64,000 nucleotides of DNA from Paenibacillus sp. FSL H3-0469 (GTDB taxonomy: Bacteria > Bacillota > Bacilli > Paenibacillales > Paenibacillaceae): assembly GCF_038051945.1 (NCBI RefSeq), contig NZ_CP150302.1, forward strand, positions 2,914,001 through 2,978,000. Direction: 5' to 3'. The notes below the pieces were generated by a model. That model did not search any database, was not told the origin of the DNA, and saw only the letters and a list, made by a program, of their open reading frames with translations. This document shows, piece after piece, positions 26,176 through 34,873 of the stretch; position 1 is the stretch's first letter; every line of letters starts with the position of its first letter. The translations under genes were made by a program, and so were the position numbers.

Positions 26176-27882
26176 TTAAGCAGAACCCTGATCTAACCGC
26201 TGCAGATACACGCGCGCTTCATAAGGGCGTAGCTTCAACTGCTGGAGATCTTCCTCCTTGGCAGGCTCATAATTGGAGATCAGCAGCTCCAGCTTCGCGG
26301 CAGTCTGGAATTCCTCCGGCAGCTCGAAGACCGGCTCATGTCCGAAGAAATTCAGAATCACGAGCAGGCGCTGATCCTCCAGCGTCCGGGTATAGGCATA
26401 GATTTCGGGATGCTCCTCCAGCAAGAGTCCGTATTCACCATAGACGATGACCTGATGTTTTTTGCGGAGCTGGATGAGCTTCTTATAATAGTTGTAAATA
26501 GAGTCCGGGTCCTTGACGCTGCTGGCCGCGTTAATCTCCCGGGAGTTCGAGTTGACCCTGATCCAGGGCGTACCTGTGGTGAACCCGCCTTCCTCGCCAT
26601 CATCCCATTGCATCGGAGTCCGGGCATTGTCACGGCTCTTGGTATGAATCGCAGCCATGATGTCGGCTTCGGGAACACCGGCGTTGCGCTTTTCCTCATA
26701 ATAGTTCAAGGTCTCCACATCCCGGTAATCATCGATCGACTCGAAGGCCACATTGGTCATGCCGATCTCCTCACCCTGATAAATATACGGCGTGCCTTCA
26801 AGCATATGAATGAAGGTGGCGAGCATCTTGGCCGACGGCACCCGGTAGTACAGGTCATCGCCGAACCGCGAGACTGAGCGCGGCTGGTCATGGTTACACA
26901 GATAGTTGGCATTCCAGCCCCGGTTATGCAGGACGGTCTGCCAATCGCTGATGATCGCCTTAAGATCTGTCAGCTTCCAAGGCACCACATCCCACTTCCC
27001 GCTGCCCGGCGAGGCAGCATCCAGATTCATATGCTCGAACTGAAAGGTCATATTCAGCTCACGGCGTCCGTCACCGACATAATCCAGCGCCTGCTCCGGC
27101 CCAAGCCCCGAGGTCTCCCCTACCGTCATGATATCGTAGTAATAGAGCACCTGATCGTGCAGATTCTGCAGCAGGGTATGCACATGATTCAGGTTCGAGA
27201 ACATGTCATAGGCGCGGACCGTCGGAGTACCGCCAGGATTCAGGGCATCCGGATAGCCCTCTGCCTTCACAATATGGGCAATGGCATCGAAGCGGAAGCC
27301 GTCCACCCCCTTCTTCAGCCACCACTGCACCATCTCGTGCAGCTTATCGATGACCGCCGGATTCTCCCAGTTGAGATCGGGCTGGAACCGGGAGTACAGG
27401 TGCAGATAATATTCATCCGTCCGGGGGTCCAGCTCCCAGACCGAGCCGCTGAAGTAGGATTCCCAGTTGTTCGGGGGGCCGCCGTTTTTGCCTTTGCGCC
27501 AGATATAATAGTCCCGCTTGGGATTGTCCTTCGAGCTTCTCGATTCCACGAACCACGGATGTTCATGCGAGGTATGATTCAGCACCAGGTCCATCATCAG
27601 CTTCATGCCGCGGGAATGCATCTCACGCAGCAGTTCATCGAAATCCGCCATCGTTCCGAATTCCTTCATAATGTCGCAGTAGTCACTGATATCATAGCCA
27701 TTGTCATGGTTCGGGGATTTATAAATCGGGCAGACCCAGATCACATCCACGCCGAGCTCCTGCAAGTAATCAAGCTTCGACAAGATCCCGCGCAGATCTC
27801 CAATTCCGTCGCCGTTACTGTCCATGAAGCTGATCGGATAAATCTGGTAGACTACGCTCTCTTTCCACCATTTAGGGTTCAA
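26176..27882 (-). CDS. GH13 alpha-glucosidase, oligo-1,6-glucosidase type
   Basis: It cleaves alpha-1,6 and related linkages of isomalto-oligosaccharides in the cytoplasm; there is no signal peptide. The N-terminus KWWKESVVYQIYPISFMDSNGDGIGDL is typical. The four GH13 regions are DLVLNHTS, GFRFDAIAHI (nucleophile Asp), VGETSG (acid/base Glu) and CNHDQPRSVSRFG. Oligo-1,6-glucosidase, trehalose-6-phosphate hydrolase and sucrose isomerase share these, so the exact substrate is uncertain; there is no PTS gene nearby to favour a phosphorylated sugar. It has 568 aa, normal for the family, and stands alone. Confidence 0.93.
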   Translation of the reverse strand: MNPKWWKESVVYQIYPISFMDSNGDGIGDLRGILSKLDYLQELGVDVIWVCPIYKSPNHDNGYDISDYCDIMKEFGTMADFDELLREMHSRGMKLMMDLVLNHTSHEHPWFVESRSSKDNPKRDYYIWRKGKNGGPPNNWESYFSGSVWELDPRTDEYYLHLYSRFQPDLNWENPAVIDKLHEMVQWWLKKGVDGFRFDAIAHIVKAEGYPDALNPGGTPTVRAYDMFSNLNHVHTLLQNLHDQVLYYYDIMTVGETSGLGPEQALDYVGDGRRELNMTFQFEHMNLDAASPGSGKWDVVPWKLTDLKAIISDWQTVLHNRGWNANYLCNHDQPRSVSRFGDDLYYRVPSAKMLATFIHMLEGTPYIYQGEEIGMTNVAFESIDDYRDVETLNYYEEKRNAGVPEADIMAAIHTKSRDNARTPMQWDDGEEGGFTTGTPWIRVNSNSREINAASSVKDPDSIYNYYKKLIQLRKKHQVIVYGEYGLLLEEHPEIYAYTRTLEDQRLLVILNFFGHEPVFELPEEFQTAAKLELLISNYEPAKEEDLQQLKLRPYEARVYLQRLDQGSA

Positions 27883-28055
27883 TTCAGACGCCTCCGCTCT
27901 TGATTCCTGTTGTATAAGACATTTAATATATCTTAACCATACTCACTGAAGTGAATAACAATTTATTTTAAAAGACATGCGCCGCTCCCTTCGCCATCAA
28001 GCTGAGAAGAGCCGTCTTTCATTGAGGGATTTCCAACCTTTTGGATCATTGCTGC

Positions 28056-28089
28056 AAAAAAATGCGGGGTACCCGATCGGGTACCCCGT
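28056..28089 (-). terminator. Terminator of the collagen-like gene
   Basis: A perfect palindrome: CGGGGTACCCGA (28065-28076) pairs with TCGGGTACCCCG (28077-28088). On the minus strand CATTTTTTT follows. Confidence 0.9.
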
Positions 28090-28139
28090 TCCTTTACCAA
28101 ACCGCTCTCTATCCAAGCAGTTTGGTCTGTTTTAACCTG

Positions 28140-29330
28140 CTATGCAAGCTGTTTAATTACAATCGAAGCATTCACATTGGCTTGCGTCCCTCCAGCCAGC
28201 GTCTGCAATGTGACAGCAGCAGCCGAGCTGTGGTTCCGAAGCGTCAGTACATCTCCAGAGGACAAGGCAAGGATAGCTTGCCCAGTGTTCTGCTGGGTTC
28301 CTGCACCTGAACCGTAGACTGTTCCCGGAACCTGCGCCCCGTTCACGAATAAGGCAAATTGGCTGGGCTCCACTCCGGACACGGAGAAATTAACCTCATA
28401 ACTCCCTGCATTAGTTACCGAAATTGTAGTTGTACCAGGGGCATGTGTAATCCCGGGGGTCAGCAGTCCGTTCGTATCAAAAGACACATCTGCCTCAATC
28501 GGCACTACCTGCGCACCGAGGTTATAGACGTAGCCGAACTGGGCAATTCCGCCAGCCGCTCCTGTGGCACCGGTTGCCCCGGCCGGTCCGGCGGCTCCAG
28601 TTGCTCCAGTTGCACCTGCAGGCCCTGCTGTGCCCGTAGCACCGGTTGCCCCCGCTGGCCCGGCAGCTCCCGTTGCACCGGCTGGTCCCGCTGGGCCTAT
28701 AGCTCCTGCTGCTCCGGCGGGCCCCGCCGGGCCTATAGCTCCTGCTGCTCCGGCGGGCCCCGCCGGGCCTATTGCTCCCGCTGCTCCGGCAGGTCCCGCC
28801 GGGCCTGCCGGACCGATGCCGCCTAGCGCCCCGGCGGCTCCTAGCGCTCCGGCTGTGCCCGCTGCTCCCAGTGCGCCTTGTGCTCCGGCGGCTCCCAGCG
28901 CTCCCGCTGCTCCCAGCGCTCCCGCTGCTCCGGCTGCCCCCAGAAGCCCGGCAGCTCCACGGGCACCTGCTGCTCCGGCCGCTCCGCCTGCTCCCGCTGC
29001 TCCAGCCGCTCCCAGCGCTCCCGCTGCTCCGGCTGCTCCCAGCGCTCCCGCTGCTCCGGCCGCTCCCAGCGCTCCGGCGGCTCCCGCTGCCCCCGCTGAT
29101 CCCAAGGCCTCTACTGCTCCAGCCGCCTCCAAGGCTCCTGCTGCTCCAGCCGCTCCCAAAGCACCTAATGGAATATTAACGCGGACAATTTGCTTTTTGA
29201 CAATAATCTTCTTGCAGTTGCATTTGTTGTCCTTCCGTTTTCTCGCAGGACGTTTCGCTCTTGGCAGAGGGCATCCCGTAAGCTCCTCTTTGCAGCTCCG
29301 CTTTTTCTTCTTTTGTTCCATACTCCCCAT
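28140..29330 (-). CDS. Collagen-like repeat protein, BclA/exosporium type
   Basis: Three parts. The N-terminal 50 or so residues are basic and Cys-containing (EQKKKKRSCKEELTGCPLP, RKRKDNKCNCKK). A long Gly-X-Y tract follows, first GAAGAAGALGAA-type, then GPAGPAGAAGAI and GATGATGAAGPA-type. The last 135 residues form a beta-rich C-terminal domain (VYNLGAQVVPIEADVSFDTNG, GSYEVNFSVSG, ALSSGDVLTLRNHSS) like the TNF-like trimerising head of BclA. Such proteins form hair-like spore-surface filaments. The ATG at 29330 (MGSMEQ) follows GGAGGTGA at 7 bp. There is no classical signal peptide, as for spore proteins made in the mother cell. Confidence 0.9.
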   Translation of the reverse strand: MGSMEQKKKKRSCKEELTGCPLPRAKRPARKRKDNKCNCKKIIVKKQIVRVNIPLGALGAAGAAGALEAAGAVEALGSAGAAGAAGALGAAGAAGALGAAGAAGALGAAGAAGAGGAAGAAGARGAAGLLGAAGAAGALGAAGALGAAGAQGALGAAGTAGALGAAGALGGIGPAGPAGPAGAAGAIGPAGPAGAAGAIGPAGPAGAAGAIGPAGPAGATGAAGPAGATGATGTAGPAGATGATGAAGPAGATGATGAAGGIAQFGYVYNLGAQVVPIEADVSFDTNGLLTPGITHAPGTTTISVTNAGSYEVNFSVSGVEPSQFALFVNGAQVPGTVYGSGAGTQQNTGQAILALSSGDVLTLRNHSSAAAVTLQTLAGGTQANVNASIVIKQLA

Positions 29331-29642
29331 ATCCCTCACCTCCTATAGACTCTATGTATCCTACTCCATTTACCCAAGAGGGGCATGGACATTTATCCCG
29401 TAGGCATATATTTATTTTGGGTAAACCGGCCTGCGATTGCCCCAGTGATCATATTTGATCGCAGTTCGACTACTTCTGCTGTATGGAGTGAAACCCGTTC
29501 AAAATGCAAAAAAAAGTATTCGATTGCATAAACTGCAACCGAATACCCGTCTAAGCCTTACTGCTCCGGGCAACGCCCCTGGAGGTAAGCATATCCTCTC
29601 GTAAGTTTAATGAAATGAGACACAGCAACCGGGTTCTCCTGC
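29331..29642. other. Intergenic region with the HAD-gene terminator
   Basis: No gene is supported. It holds the terminator at 29515-29545 and the presumed promoter of the collagen-like gene; I could not pick a convincing sigma-K/E or sigma-A site. Confidence 0.5.
29507..29546 (-). terminator. Terminator of the HAD phosphatase gene
   Basis: GTATTCG and TTGC pair with GCAA and CGAATAC around 29516-29546, with one internal mismatch. Eight Ts follow on the minus strand. Confidence 0.8.
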
Positions 29643-30413
29643 CTACAGCAGCCCGACCATCTTCAAGCCTTCATAGATGCCGTCCTCACGGACAGACTTC
29701 GTAATGAAGGAGGCGGCCTCCTTCGCTGCCTTCTCGCCGTTGCCCATGGCAATGCCATACCCGACATACCCCAACATCTCTACATCGTTCAGGCCATCGC
29801 CAAAAGCATAGACTTCTTCCTTCTCCACCCCGATCACCTTCAGCATCTCCGCGATCCCGTTCGCTTTGGAGCCGTTGCCGGGCAGCACATCCATACACAG
29901 CGGGTGCCAGCGGATGAAATTCAGCTCAGGGTACCGCCCGGCATATACCACCTGGCTCTCCTGCGGACAGAAGATCATCGCCTGGTAAATGTCATTTTTC
30001 AGAAAATATCCCGCATCATGCGTCGGAAATACCAGCTTCAGCGAACCAACGCTCGTATTAATGTACTCATGATCGGCCACATTCACTCTCATGCCCGCCG
30101 TATCCGTATACGCAACAGGGTGATCCAGCTTCTCCGCGAACAAGGTCAGCTCCTCCAGCACGCTGGTCGCAATCGGGTTCTTGTACACCGGCTTCCCTTC
30201 ATAGACCACATATTGCCCGTTCAGCGAGACATACGAGTCAATCCCCAGCTCCTCGCGCAGCCCCTCGAACATATAATCCGCTCTTCCGGTAGCAATTGCT
30301 ACATGGTGCCCGCGTCTCTTCAGCTCCGCTATCGCTTCTCTGGTGGAAGCTGGAATATTCTTGTCTTCATCATAGATCGTACCGTCAATATCGAAAAATA
30401 CCGTTTTCTTCAA
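29643..30413 (-). CDS. HAD-superfamily hydrolase, Cof subfamily (IIB)
   Basis: A sugar-phosphate or nucleotide phosphatase of the Cof/YidA type. The catalytic motif FFDIDGTIYDED is at the very N-terminus, motif II is IATGRADYMFEGL, and motifs III/IV are GNGSKANGIAEML and FGDGLNDVEMLGYVGYGIAMGNG. The C2B cap domain lies between. The start is TTG at 30413, with GGGAAGG 7 bp upstream; a frame from 30473 would add 20 unconserved residues. It has 256 aa. Substrate unknown; no partner gene. Confidence 0.9.
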   Translation of the reverse strand: MKKTVFFDIDGTIYDEDKNIPASTREAIAELKRRGHHVAIATGRADYMFEGLREELGIDSYVSLNGQYVVYEGKPVYKNPIATSVLEELTLFAEKLDHPVAYTDTAGMRVNVADHEYINTSVGSLKLVFPTHDAGYFLKNDIYQAMIFCPQESQVVYAGRYPELNFIRWHPLCMDVLPGNGSKANGIAEMLKVIGVEKEEVYAFGDGLNDVEMLGYVGYGIAMGNGEKAAKEAASFITKSVREDGIYEGLKMVGLL

Positions 30414-30544
30414 AGTGATGCCTTCCCTTCTCCATACGCTCTGCCTATTTACAGCCTGCTCAAATTGTAACAAAATCCTCCGTCAAAGTGGAGTCTATTC
30501 TCCCCGCCGCCCTGCCAGACCAGGATATCATCAGCCATTGTATT

Positions 30545-30592
30545 CCAAAAAAAAAGCTGCGCTGCACTCCACATGGAGAACAGCCCAGCTTA
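30545..30592 (-). terminator. Terminator of the nif operon
   Basis: AAGCTG, CTG and CTCCA arms (minus strand) pair with TGGAG, CAG and CAGCTT across 30554-30591 with small internal loops. Nine Ts follow on the minus strand, about 90 bp after nifV. Confidence 0.85.
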
Positions 30593-30681
30593 AGCATCAA
30601 CATATATAAAACGCTATCGCTCCTACAGCTCCAAATTTCCCCTCCGCTTCTTTTTGCTTTTTGTTATCTATAGTGCGTTGC

Positions 30682-31824
30682 CTACACCGCATTCTGCGCG
30701 CGCTGCTGTTCTTCCATCAGCCACTGCAGCAGCATGACTTCCGGCACAGTGCCCTTGCGGGCCTCAGCGTAGGCCCGGACCTTCTCCAGCAGACGGCCGG
30801 CCGTCTCGGCGCTGACCGCAAGTCCCAGCTGCTCCAGCACATGAGCCACGCCGCCGCTGCCTGAATGCTTGCCCAGCACGAAGCGGTGCGCCCGTCCAAC
30901 CACCGCCGGATCGAAGAACTGATACGTCTCCTGCTCCTTCATCAGCCCGTCCACATGAATCCCGGATTCATGGGTGAAGGCGAGCTGCCCCACGACCGGC
31001 TTCGCATCACCGACACTGCGGCCGGATGCGGCAATGACCTTGTCTGCGAGGCCCTGGAGCCCCTCCAGCCGGACCGCACATTCCCCGCCGTACAAATAGC
31101 GCCAGGCCATGGCAACTTCCTCCATGGCCGCATTGCCGGTCCTCTCGCCAATCCCGGCCACCGTCGTACTGGCCCACACCGCTCCGGCCGCTATGCCGCT
31201 GAGCGTGTTCGCGCAGGCCAGCCCGAAGTCATTGTGGCAGTGTACCTCCAGCTCCACATCCCCAGGCACTTCTCCCAGCAGCCGGCTTACCCGCTCTGCC
31301 ATCTGGCCCGGATGATGGGCCGAGACGGTATCTGCATACCTGAACCTGCGGATGCCTTCCTTGTATAAGGTATTCACCACTTCAATCAGGAAGCTCAACT
31401 CCGCCCTGGAGGAATCCTCCATGCCTGCCGATACGGTCATACCCTGCCGCAGCCCGTACTCCACGGTACGCAGCAGCTTGTTCAGACCTTCCCGGGGCGT
31501 CAGCCCCAGCTTGCCCTGCAGCTGAATCTCCGACACTGGAATGGAGATATGGCTCCAGTTCAAGCCGGTAGCCTTGGCCTTGTCAATATCTGCGGGGACC
31601 GAGCGGTTCCATGTCATTAGCTTCATGGGTAATCCCAGCTCAGCAACAGCGGCAATATCCTCCTGCTCCCGCTTGCCCATGGCAGGAATGCCTACCTCTG
31701 CCTGCTCTACTCCGCTCTCCGACAGCAACTTTGCGATTTCCAGCTTTTCCGCCCTCGTGAATGAAACTCCAGCCGCCTGTTCACCATCCCTGAGTGTCGT
31801 GTCACATAGCTTGAGACGTTTCAC
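30682..31824 (-). CDS. nifV: Homocitrate synthase
   Basis: NifV condenses acetyl-CoA and 2-oxoglutarate to homocitrate, the organic ligand of the iron-molybdenum cofactor. The HMGL-like TIM barrel carries LCDTTLRDGEQAAGV at the N-terminus, VHCHNDFGLACAN with metal-binding His residues, VAGIGERTGNA and TFTHESGIHVDGL. It has 380 aa, full length. The GTG start overlaps the hesA stop by four bases (GTGA), with GGGAGG upstream. It is the last gene of the nif operon; a strong terminator follows. The nif context favours homocitrate synthase over 2-isopropylmalate synthase. Confidence 0.95.
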   Translation of the reverse strand: MKRLKLCDTTLRDGEQAAGVSFTRAEKLEIAKLLSESGVEQAEVGIPAMGKREQEDIAAVAELGLPMKLMTWNRSVPADIDKAKATGLNWSHISIPVSEIQLQGKLGLTPREGLNKLLRTVEYGLRQGMTVSAGMEDSSRAELSFLIEVVNTLYKEGIRRFRYADTVSAHHPGQMAERVSRLLGEVPGDVELEVHCHNDFGLACANTLSGIAAGAVWASTTVAGIGERTGNAAMEEVAMAWRYLYGGECAVRLEGLQGLADKVIAASGRSVGDAKPVVGQLAFTHESGIHVDGLMKEQETYQFFDPAVVGRAHRFVLGKHSGSGGVAHVLEQLGLAVSAETAGRLLEKVRAYAEARKGTVPEVMLLQWLMEEQQRAQNAV

Positions 31825-32573
31825 GGTTTACCTCCCTCTCCGCAGCAAGCGCAATTCGGATTACGGGCAATACGGACGCTATAACAGGCGAAGTCGAGTG
31901 AGCTGAAGCGATGCATTACGCCCGCGTAAGTTGTCCCTACCCCTGTAATCCATTTTACGGCCTCCAGCGCTGCCAGACAACCGGCAATCCCGGAGGTGGC
32001 GCCCAGAACCGGGAAGCCGAGCGGCTCCCACTGCGGCGGCAACTCCGGATACAGGCATTCGAGGCAAGGCGTAAGTCCGGGAATCACTGTAGTGAGCGAT
32101 ATTTCAAAGCCATACATGGCCGCCTCCACCATCGGTGTATTCGTATCCACACACAGCCGGTTCAGCGCATAACGCTCCGGGAAGTCGTAGCGGGCATCGA
32201 TTACAATATCGGCTGCTTCTACCCAAGGCCATGCCGCAGGATATTCAATTCTGGAATTATAGCCTTCAATCTCAACATGCGGATTCAGCTGCTTCAGCCG
32301 GGCAATCGCCGTACTCATCCGCTCCTGGCCCAGATGCTCACTGCCCATCAGAATCTGCCGGTTCAGATCCGGGGCCACAATCACCCCCTCATGAGCCAGA
32401 ATAAGCCGGCCCACGCCAGCCGCCGCCAAATAGAGTGCAGCCGTTCCGCCAAGCCCGCCGATTCCGGCCACCATAACTGTCGCTTCCTTCAGCGCCTTCT
32501 GCCCGTCTTCCCCGAGCAGCCTCAGCTGCCGGGTGTACCGTTCCAGCTCCAAACCTCCGGCAAGCTGCTCCAT
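31821..32573 (-). CDS. hesA: HesA/MoeB/ThiF-family protein
   Basis: An E1-like adenylyltransferase. The nucleotide-binding VAGIGGLGGTAALYLAAAGVG lies near residues 34-55, with a following catalytic-type RQ motif (DLNRQILMGSEHLG). Zn-binding Cys pairs are CLECLYP and CACCG near the C-terminus. In nif clusters HesA is thought to help metal-sulfur or cofactor supply, by analogy with MoeB/ThiF, but its reaction is not established. It has 250 aa; GGGGGAGTCAGGA precedes the ATG. It lies 36 bp after the DUF269-like gene and is translationally coupled to nifV. Confidence 0.93.
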   Translation of the reverse strand: MEQLAGGLELERYTRQLRLLGEDGQKALKEATVMVAGIGGLGGTAALYLAAAGVGRLILAHEGVIVAPDLNRQILMGSEHLGQERMSTAIARLKQLNPHVEIEGYNSRIEYPAAWPWVEAADIVIDARYDFPERYALNRLCVDTNTPMVEAAMYGFEISLTTVIPGLTPCLECLYPELPPQWEPLGFPVLGATSGIAGCLAALEAVKWITGVGTTYAGVMHRFSSLDFACYSVRIARNPNCACCGEGGKP

Positions 32574-32609
32574 TCCTGACTCCCCCTGTGACTGAATTCA
32601 TATTACTCC

Positions 32610-33176
32610 CTAGCCCTCCAGGCTAAGCAGGCCATGCGCTGAAGTCATCTCCGTATATTTCTCCAGAAAAGCCATTCCTTCTTCAATACACTCCACCCCG
32701 TACGAAATCGTCTTCTCAGCCGAAGTGAACGGGAAGGGAAAGCCGGCCCTCAGGCTCTTAAGCACCACAATGACTCTGCCGCTGTAGAGCAGCCCCCGGC
32801 CGAAGCCCTCGCCGTTAATCTCTGCTGTACTCTGGATCATAAGGCCGCATCTCTCCTCCATAACGCCTGCCATGGCCTGGAACAGCAGCGGCACCTGCTG
32901 GCGGACCTTGGACGACACCGCACAATTGAATTCCGATTGATCCTTATCCCCGGCAGATGCCAGGAACAGCTTCGCGATCTTCTCCAGCGGAGGAAGACTG
33001 CTGTTACGTCCGAAGAAGTCCCCGGCGTCCAGCAGATGACACAGACGCCGGATCAGGGCATCTGCGGTCTCCGGATTCAGCTCCTTACGTGCTCTGGGAC
33101 TGCGCTGCCTCGCCGCCGCAGCTCCCGGAATCACCATACCCTGCAGCGCCGCACGCTCATTAGCCATGGGTTCCAT
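32610..33176 (-). CDS. NifX-associated nitrogen fixation protein (DUF269-like)
   Basis: The C-terminal half (GEGFGRGLLYSGRVIVVLKSLRAG, FPFTSAEKTISYGVECIEEGMAFLEKY) has the pattern of the NifX-associated DUF269 family, small helical proteins found next to nifX in diazotrophs. The N-terminal 50 or so residues are extra and basic. I chose the ATG at 33176 because GGAGGAG lies 6 bp upstream; it overlaps the nifX end by 17 bp. It has 188 aa. The location between nifX and hesA is that of the unnamed orf in some Paenibacillus nif clusters. Its role, probably in cofactor handling, is inferred from location. The family match is by eye. Confidence 0.8.
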   Translation of the reverse strand: MEPMANERAALQGMVIPGAAAARQRSPRARKELNPETADALIRRLCHLLDAGDFFGRNSSLPPLEKIAKLFLASAGDKDQSEFNCAVSSKVRQQVPLLFQAMAGVMEERCGLMIQSTAEINGEGFGRGLLYSGRVIVVLKSLRAGFPFPFTSAEKTISYGVECIEEGMAFLEKYTEMTSAHGLLSLEG

Positions 33177-33570
33177 TCGCTTCTCCTCCTTCATTCTCTT
33201 CCGCTTCCTCTGCCCGCAGCACCTTGGCCAGCCACATCGGCGGCTTGCCCTGAAGCATCTCGACCAGCCGCTTCAGCTGCTCCTCGATAGGGCTGCCCAT
33301 CGGAACCTTCACCGGCATAATCTTCCGGCGTGTTACCCGCGCAGCAGCCGATGCGCCGATCTGCATGATGAAGATCAGAGTACAGTCGCCTACAGAATCC
33401 AGGCGGCTTTCGATTTTGCCAGCTTCATCCTGGTGCGGTACGGCAGACAGTCTGCGCAGCTCCACCAGCTCGGCCCCGGCTTTCGTTACATTATATACAG
33501 CGAACATCGGACTCTGTCCGAAATGCGCATTCACACGGCTTCCATCATCTGTGGCGAACGCTACTTTCAC
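33160..33570 (-). CDS. nifX: NifX, FeMo-cofactor carrier-type protein
   Basis: NifX binds cofactor precursors such as NifB-co and VK-cluster on the way to NifEN. The family start KVAFATDDGSRVNAHFGQSPMFAVYNV is clear, and the small alpha/beta domain ends with IGASAAARVTRRKIMPVKVP. The C-terminal 35 residues are Glu-rich and variable. The GTG start is preceded by GGGAGG at 9 bp and overlaps the nifN end by 26 bp. It has 136 aa, normal for NifX. Confidence 0.93.
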   Translation of the reverse strand: MKVAFATDDGSRVNAHFGQSPMFAVYNVTKAGAELVELRRLSAVPHQDEAGKIESRLDSVGDCTLIFIMQIGASAAARVTRRKIMPVKVPMGSPIEEQLKRLVEMLQGKPPMWLAKVLRAEEAEENEGGEANGTHG

Positions 33571-34873
33571 GGCTGCCTGCCTCCCTTTGCATTAACAGAT
33601 TCCCTGCTTTATTACTCCATTCCATGGCTCCCCGGTACCCGGCCGAGACGGACATGTAAGCGCCAAGCTCATTCCAGACCGGGAACCCGGCCGGCATGAA
33701 GGCGGCACCCGTCCGCTGTGCCCCGGCAATCCCGTGGGAATTGCTGATCCAGAGATCAGCCCCCTTGCCCAGCACCTCGGCATCATCCAAATCGCCCACC
33801 CACACCTCGCGCTCCATTCCGGCAATGAGCGGGGTCTCAAACGAAGTGATCAGCGCCTTCTGCTCTACGCCCAGCTCCTCCAGCCACCCCGAGACCGAAT
33901 GCAGATGATCCGGTTCCAGTGCGGCAAGCACCGACATTCCGGCAAATTGAAAATGCGCGTCCAGCATGCTGTCGAGCAGATTCTCCCGCTGCCAGCAATA
34001 CCGCAGCGGCACCGGCTCCCCGCTGATCTGATGCAGGAAATGCAGCAGTTCATCGGTTGCTTTAAGCCCCATCGCCCCCTCGAATACCTTATACGGGGTA
34101 CCTATGGCATTATGCAGCCGTCTGGCCGGACGCTCCATACTGCCGCCCACGGCAATCGTCAAAGCGGACTGCAGGCTCTGGAGCATAGAGTCCAGCGGAA
34201 CCCCGCCGCGTGTCAGCGGCGAGAAGCCGGTAAGCAGATGGCCGGACAAGGAAGTCGAGATATCCGGCAGCGCAATCACCTCGAAGCCGAAGGAGGAGAT
34301 GATCTCCTTCAGCTCCATCACATCGGCCGGGGTTAAGAACGAGCCCGGCAGCAGGGTAATCTGCCGGGTGTTCACGCTTCTTTGCCCCCGGTGTCCTACC
34401 TGCTGGATCATCTCGTCAATCATAGACTCCACCGTAGAGCTGAAGCCCGATTCCAGCGATCCGCGAAAATCTGGCAGAACCACAGAGAAGGCGAGACCTC
34501 CGCGCATATTCCGCTCTCTTTTATACGTCTTAAGCATGTTCTGATAATCCACACCGGCTACATCCGTCAATTCCGTCCCAATAATGCCGATGATATCCGG
34601 GCGGTGCTTGCTCAGCACCAGATTCAGCGCCTCCTCCAGATTGCGGTTGGCATCGAAGATGACATCCATCTCCTGCAGCGCCGAGGTCTGCACGGCAATC
34701 GGTTCCCGGAAATGACGGGTCAGGAGCGCCTTCGGAAAAGCGGAGCAGCCCTGGGAGCCGTGAATCAGCGGCATGGCCCGGTAGCAGCCCTGCAAGGCCA
34801 GTACGGCACCCAGCGACTGCCCGATCTTCATCGGGTTGACTGATGCGGGCTTTTTTCTCCGGTTAACGGTCAT
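33545..34873 (-). CDS. nifN: FeMo-cofactor scaffold subunit NifN
   Basis: The beta-like subunit of the NifEN scaffold, on which NifB-co matures to FeMo-co. Signature parts are ALQGCYRAMPLIHGSQGCSAFPKALLTRHFREP (P-cluster-type Cys region) and GIIGTELTDVAGVDYQNM. The start at 34873 (MTVNRRKKPASVNPMKIG) has AAGGAGG 9 bp upstream and overlaps nifE by 11 bp. It has 442 aa, shorter than NifK, as expected. Nothing unusual was seen. Confidence 0.95.
   Translation of the reverse strand: MTVNRRKKPASVNPMKIGQSLGAVLALQGCYRAMPLIHGSQGCSAFPKALLTRHFREPIAVQTSALQEMDVIFDANRNLEEALNLVLSKHRPDIIGIIGTELTDVAGVDYQNMLKTYKRERNMRGGLAFSVVLPDFRGSLESGFSSTVESMIDEMIQQVGHRGQRSVNTRQITLLPGSFLTPADVMELKEIISSFGFEVIALPDISTSLSGHLLTGFSPLTRGGVPLDSMLQSLQSALTIAVGGSMERPARRLHNAIGTPYKVFEGAMGLKATDELLHFLHQISGEPVPLRYCWQRENLLDSMLDAHFQFAGMSVLAALEPDHLHSVSGWLEELGVEQKALITSFETPLIAGMEREVWVGDLDDAEVLGKGADLWISNSHGIAGAQRTGAAFMPAGFPVWNELGAYMSVSAGYRGAMEWSNKAGNLLMQREAGSRESSVRHR

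Noticed and set aside
28564..29403. 279-codon Pro/Ala-rich frame antisense to the collagen-like gene
   Set aside because: Complement of Gly-X-Y codons always gives such frames; the sense gene has a good start, ribosome binding site and terminator.
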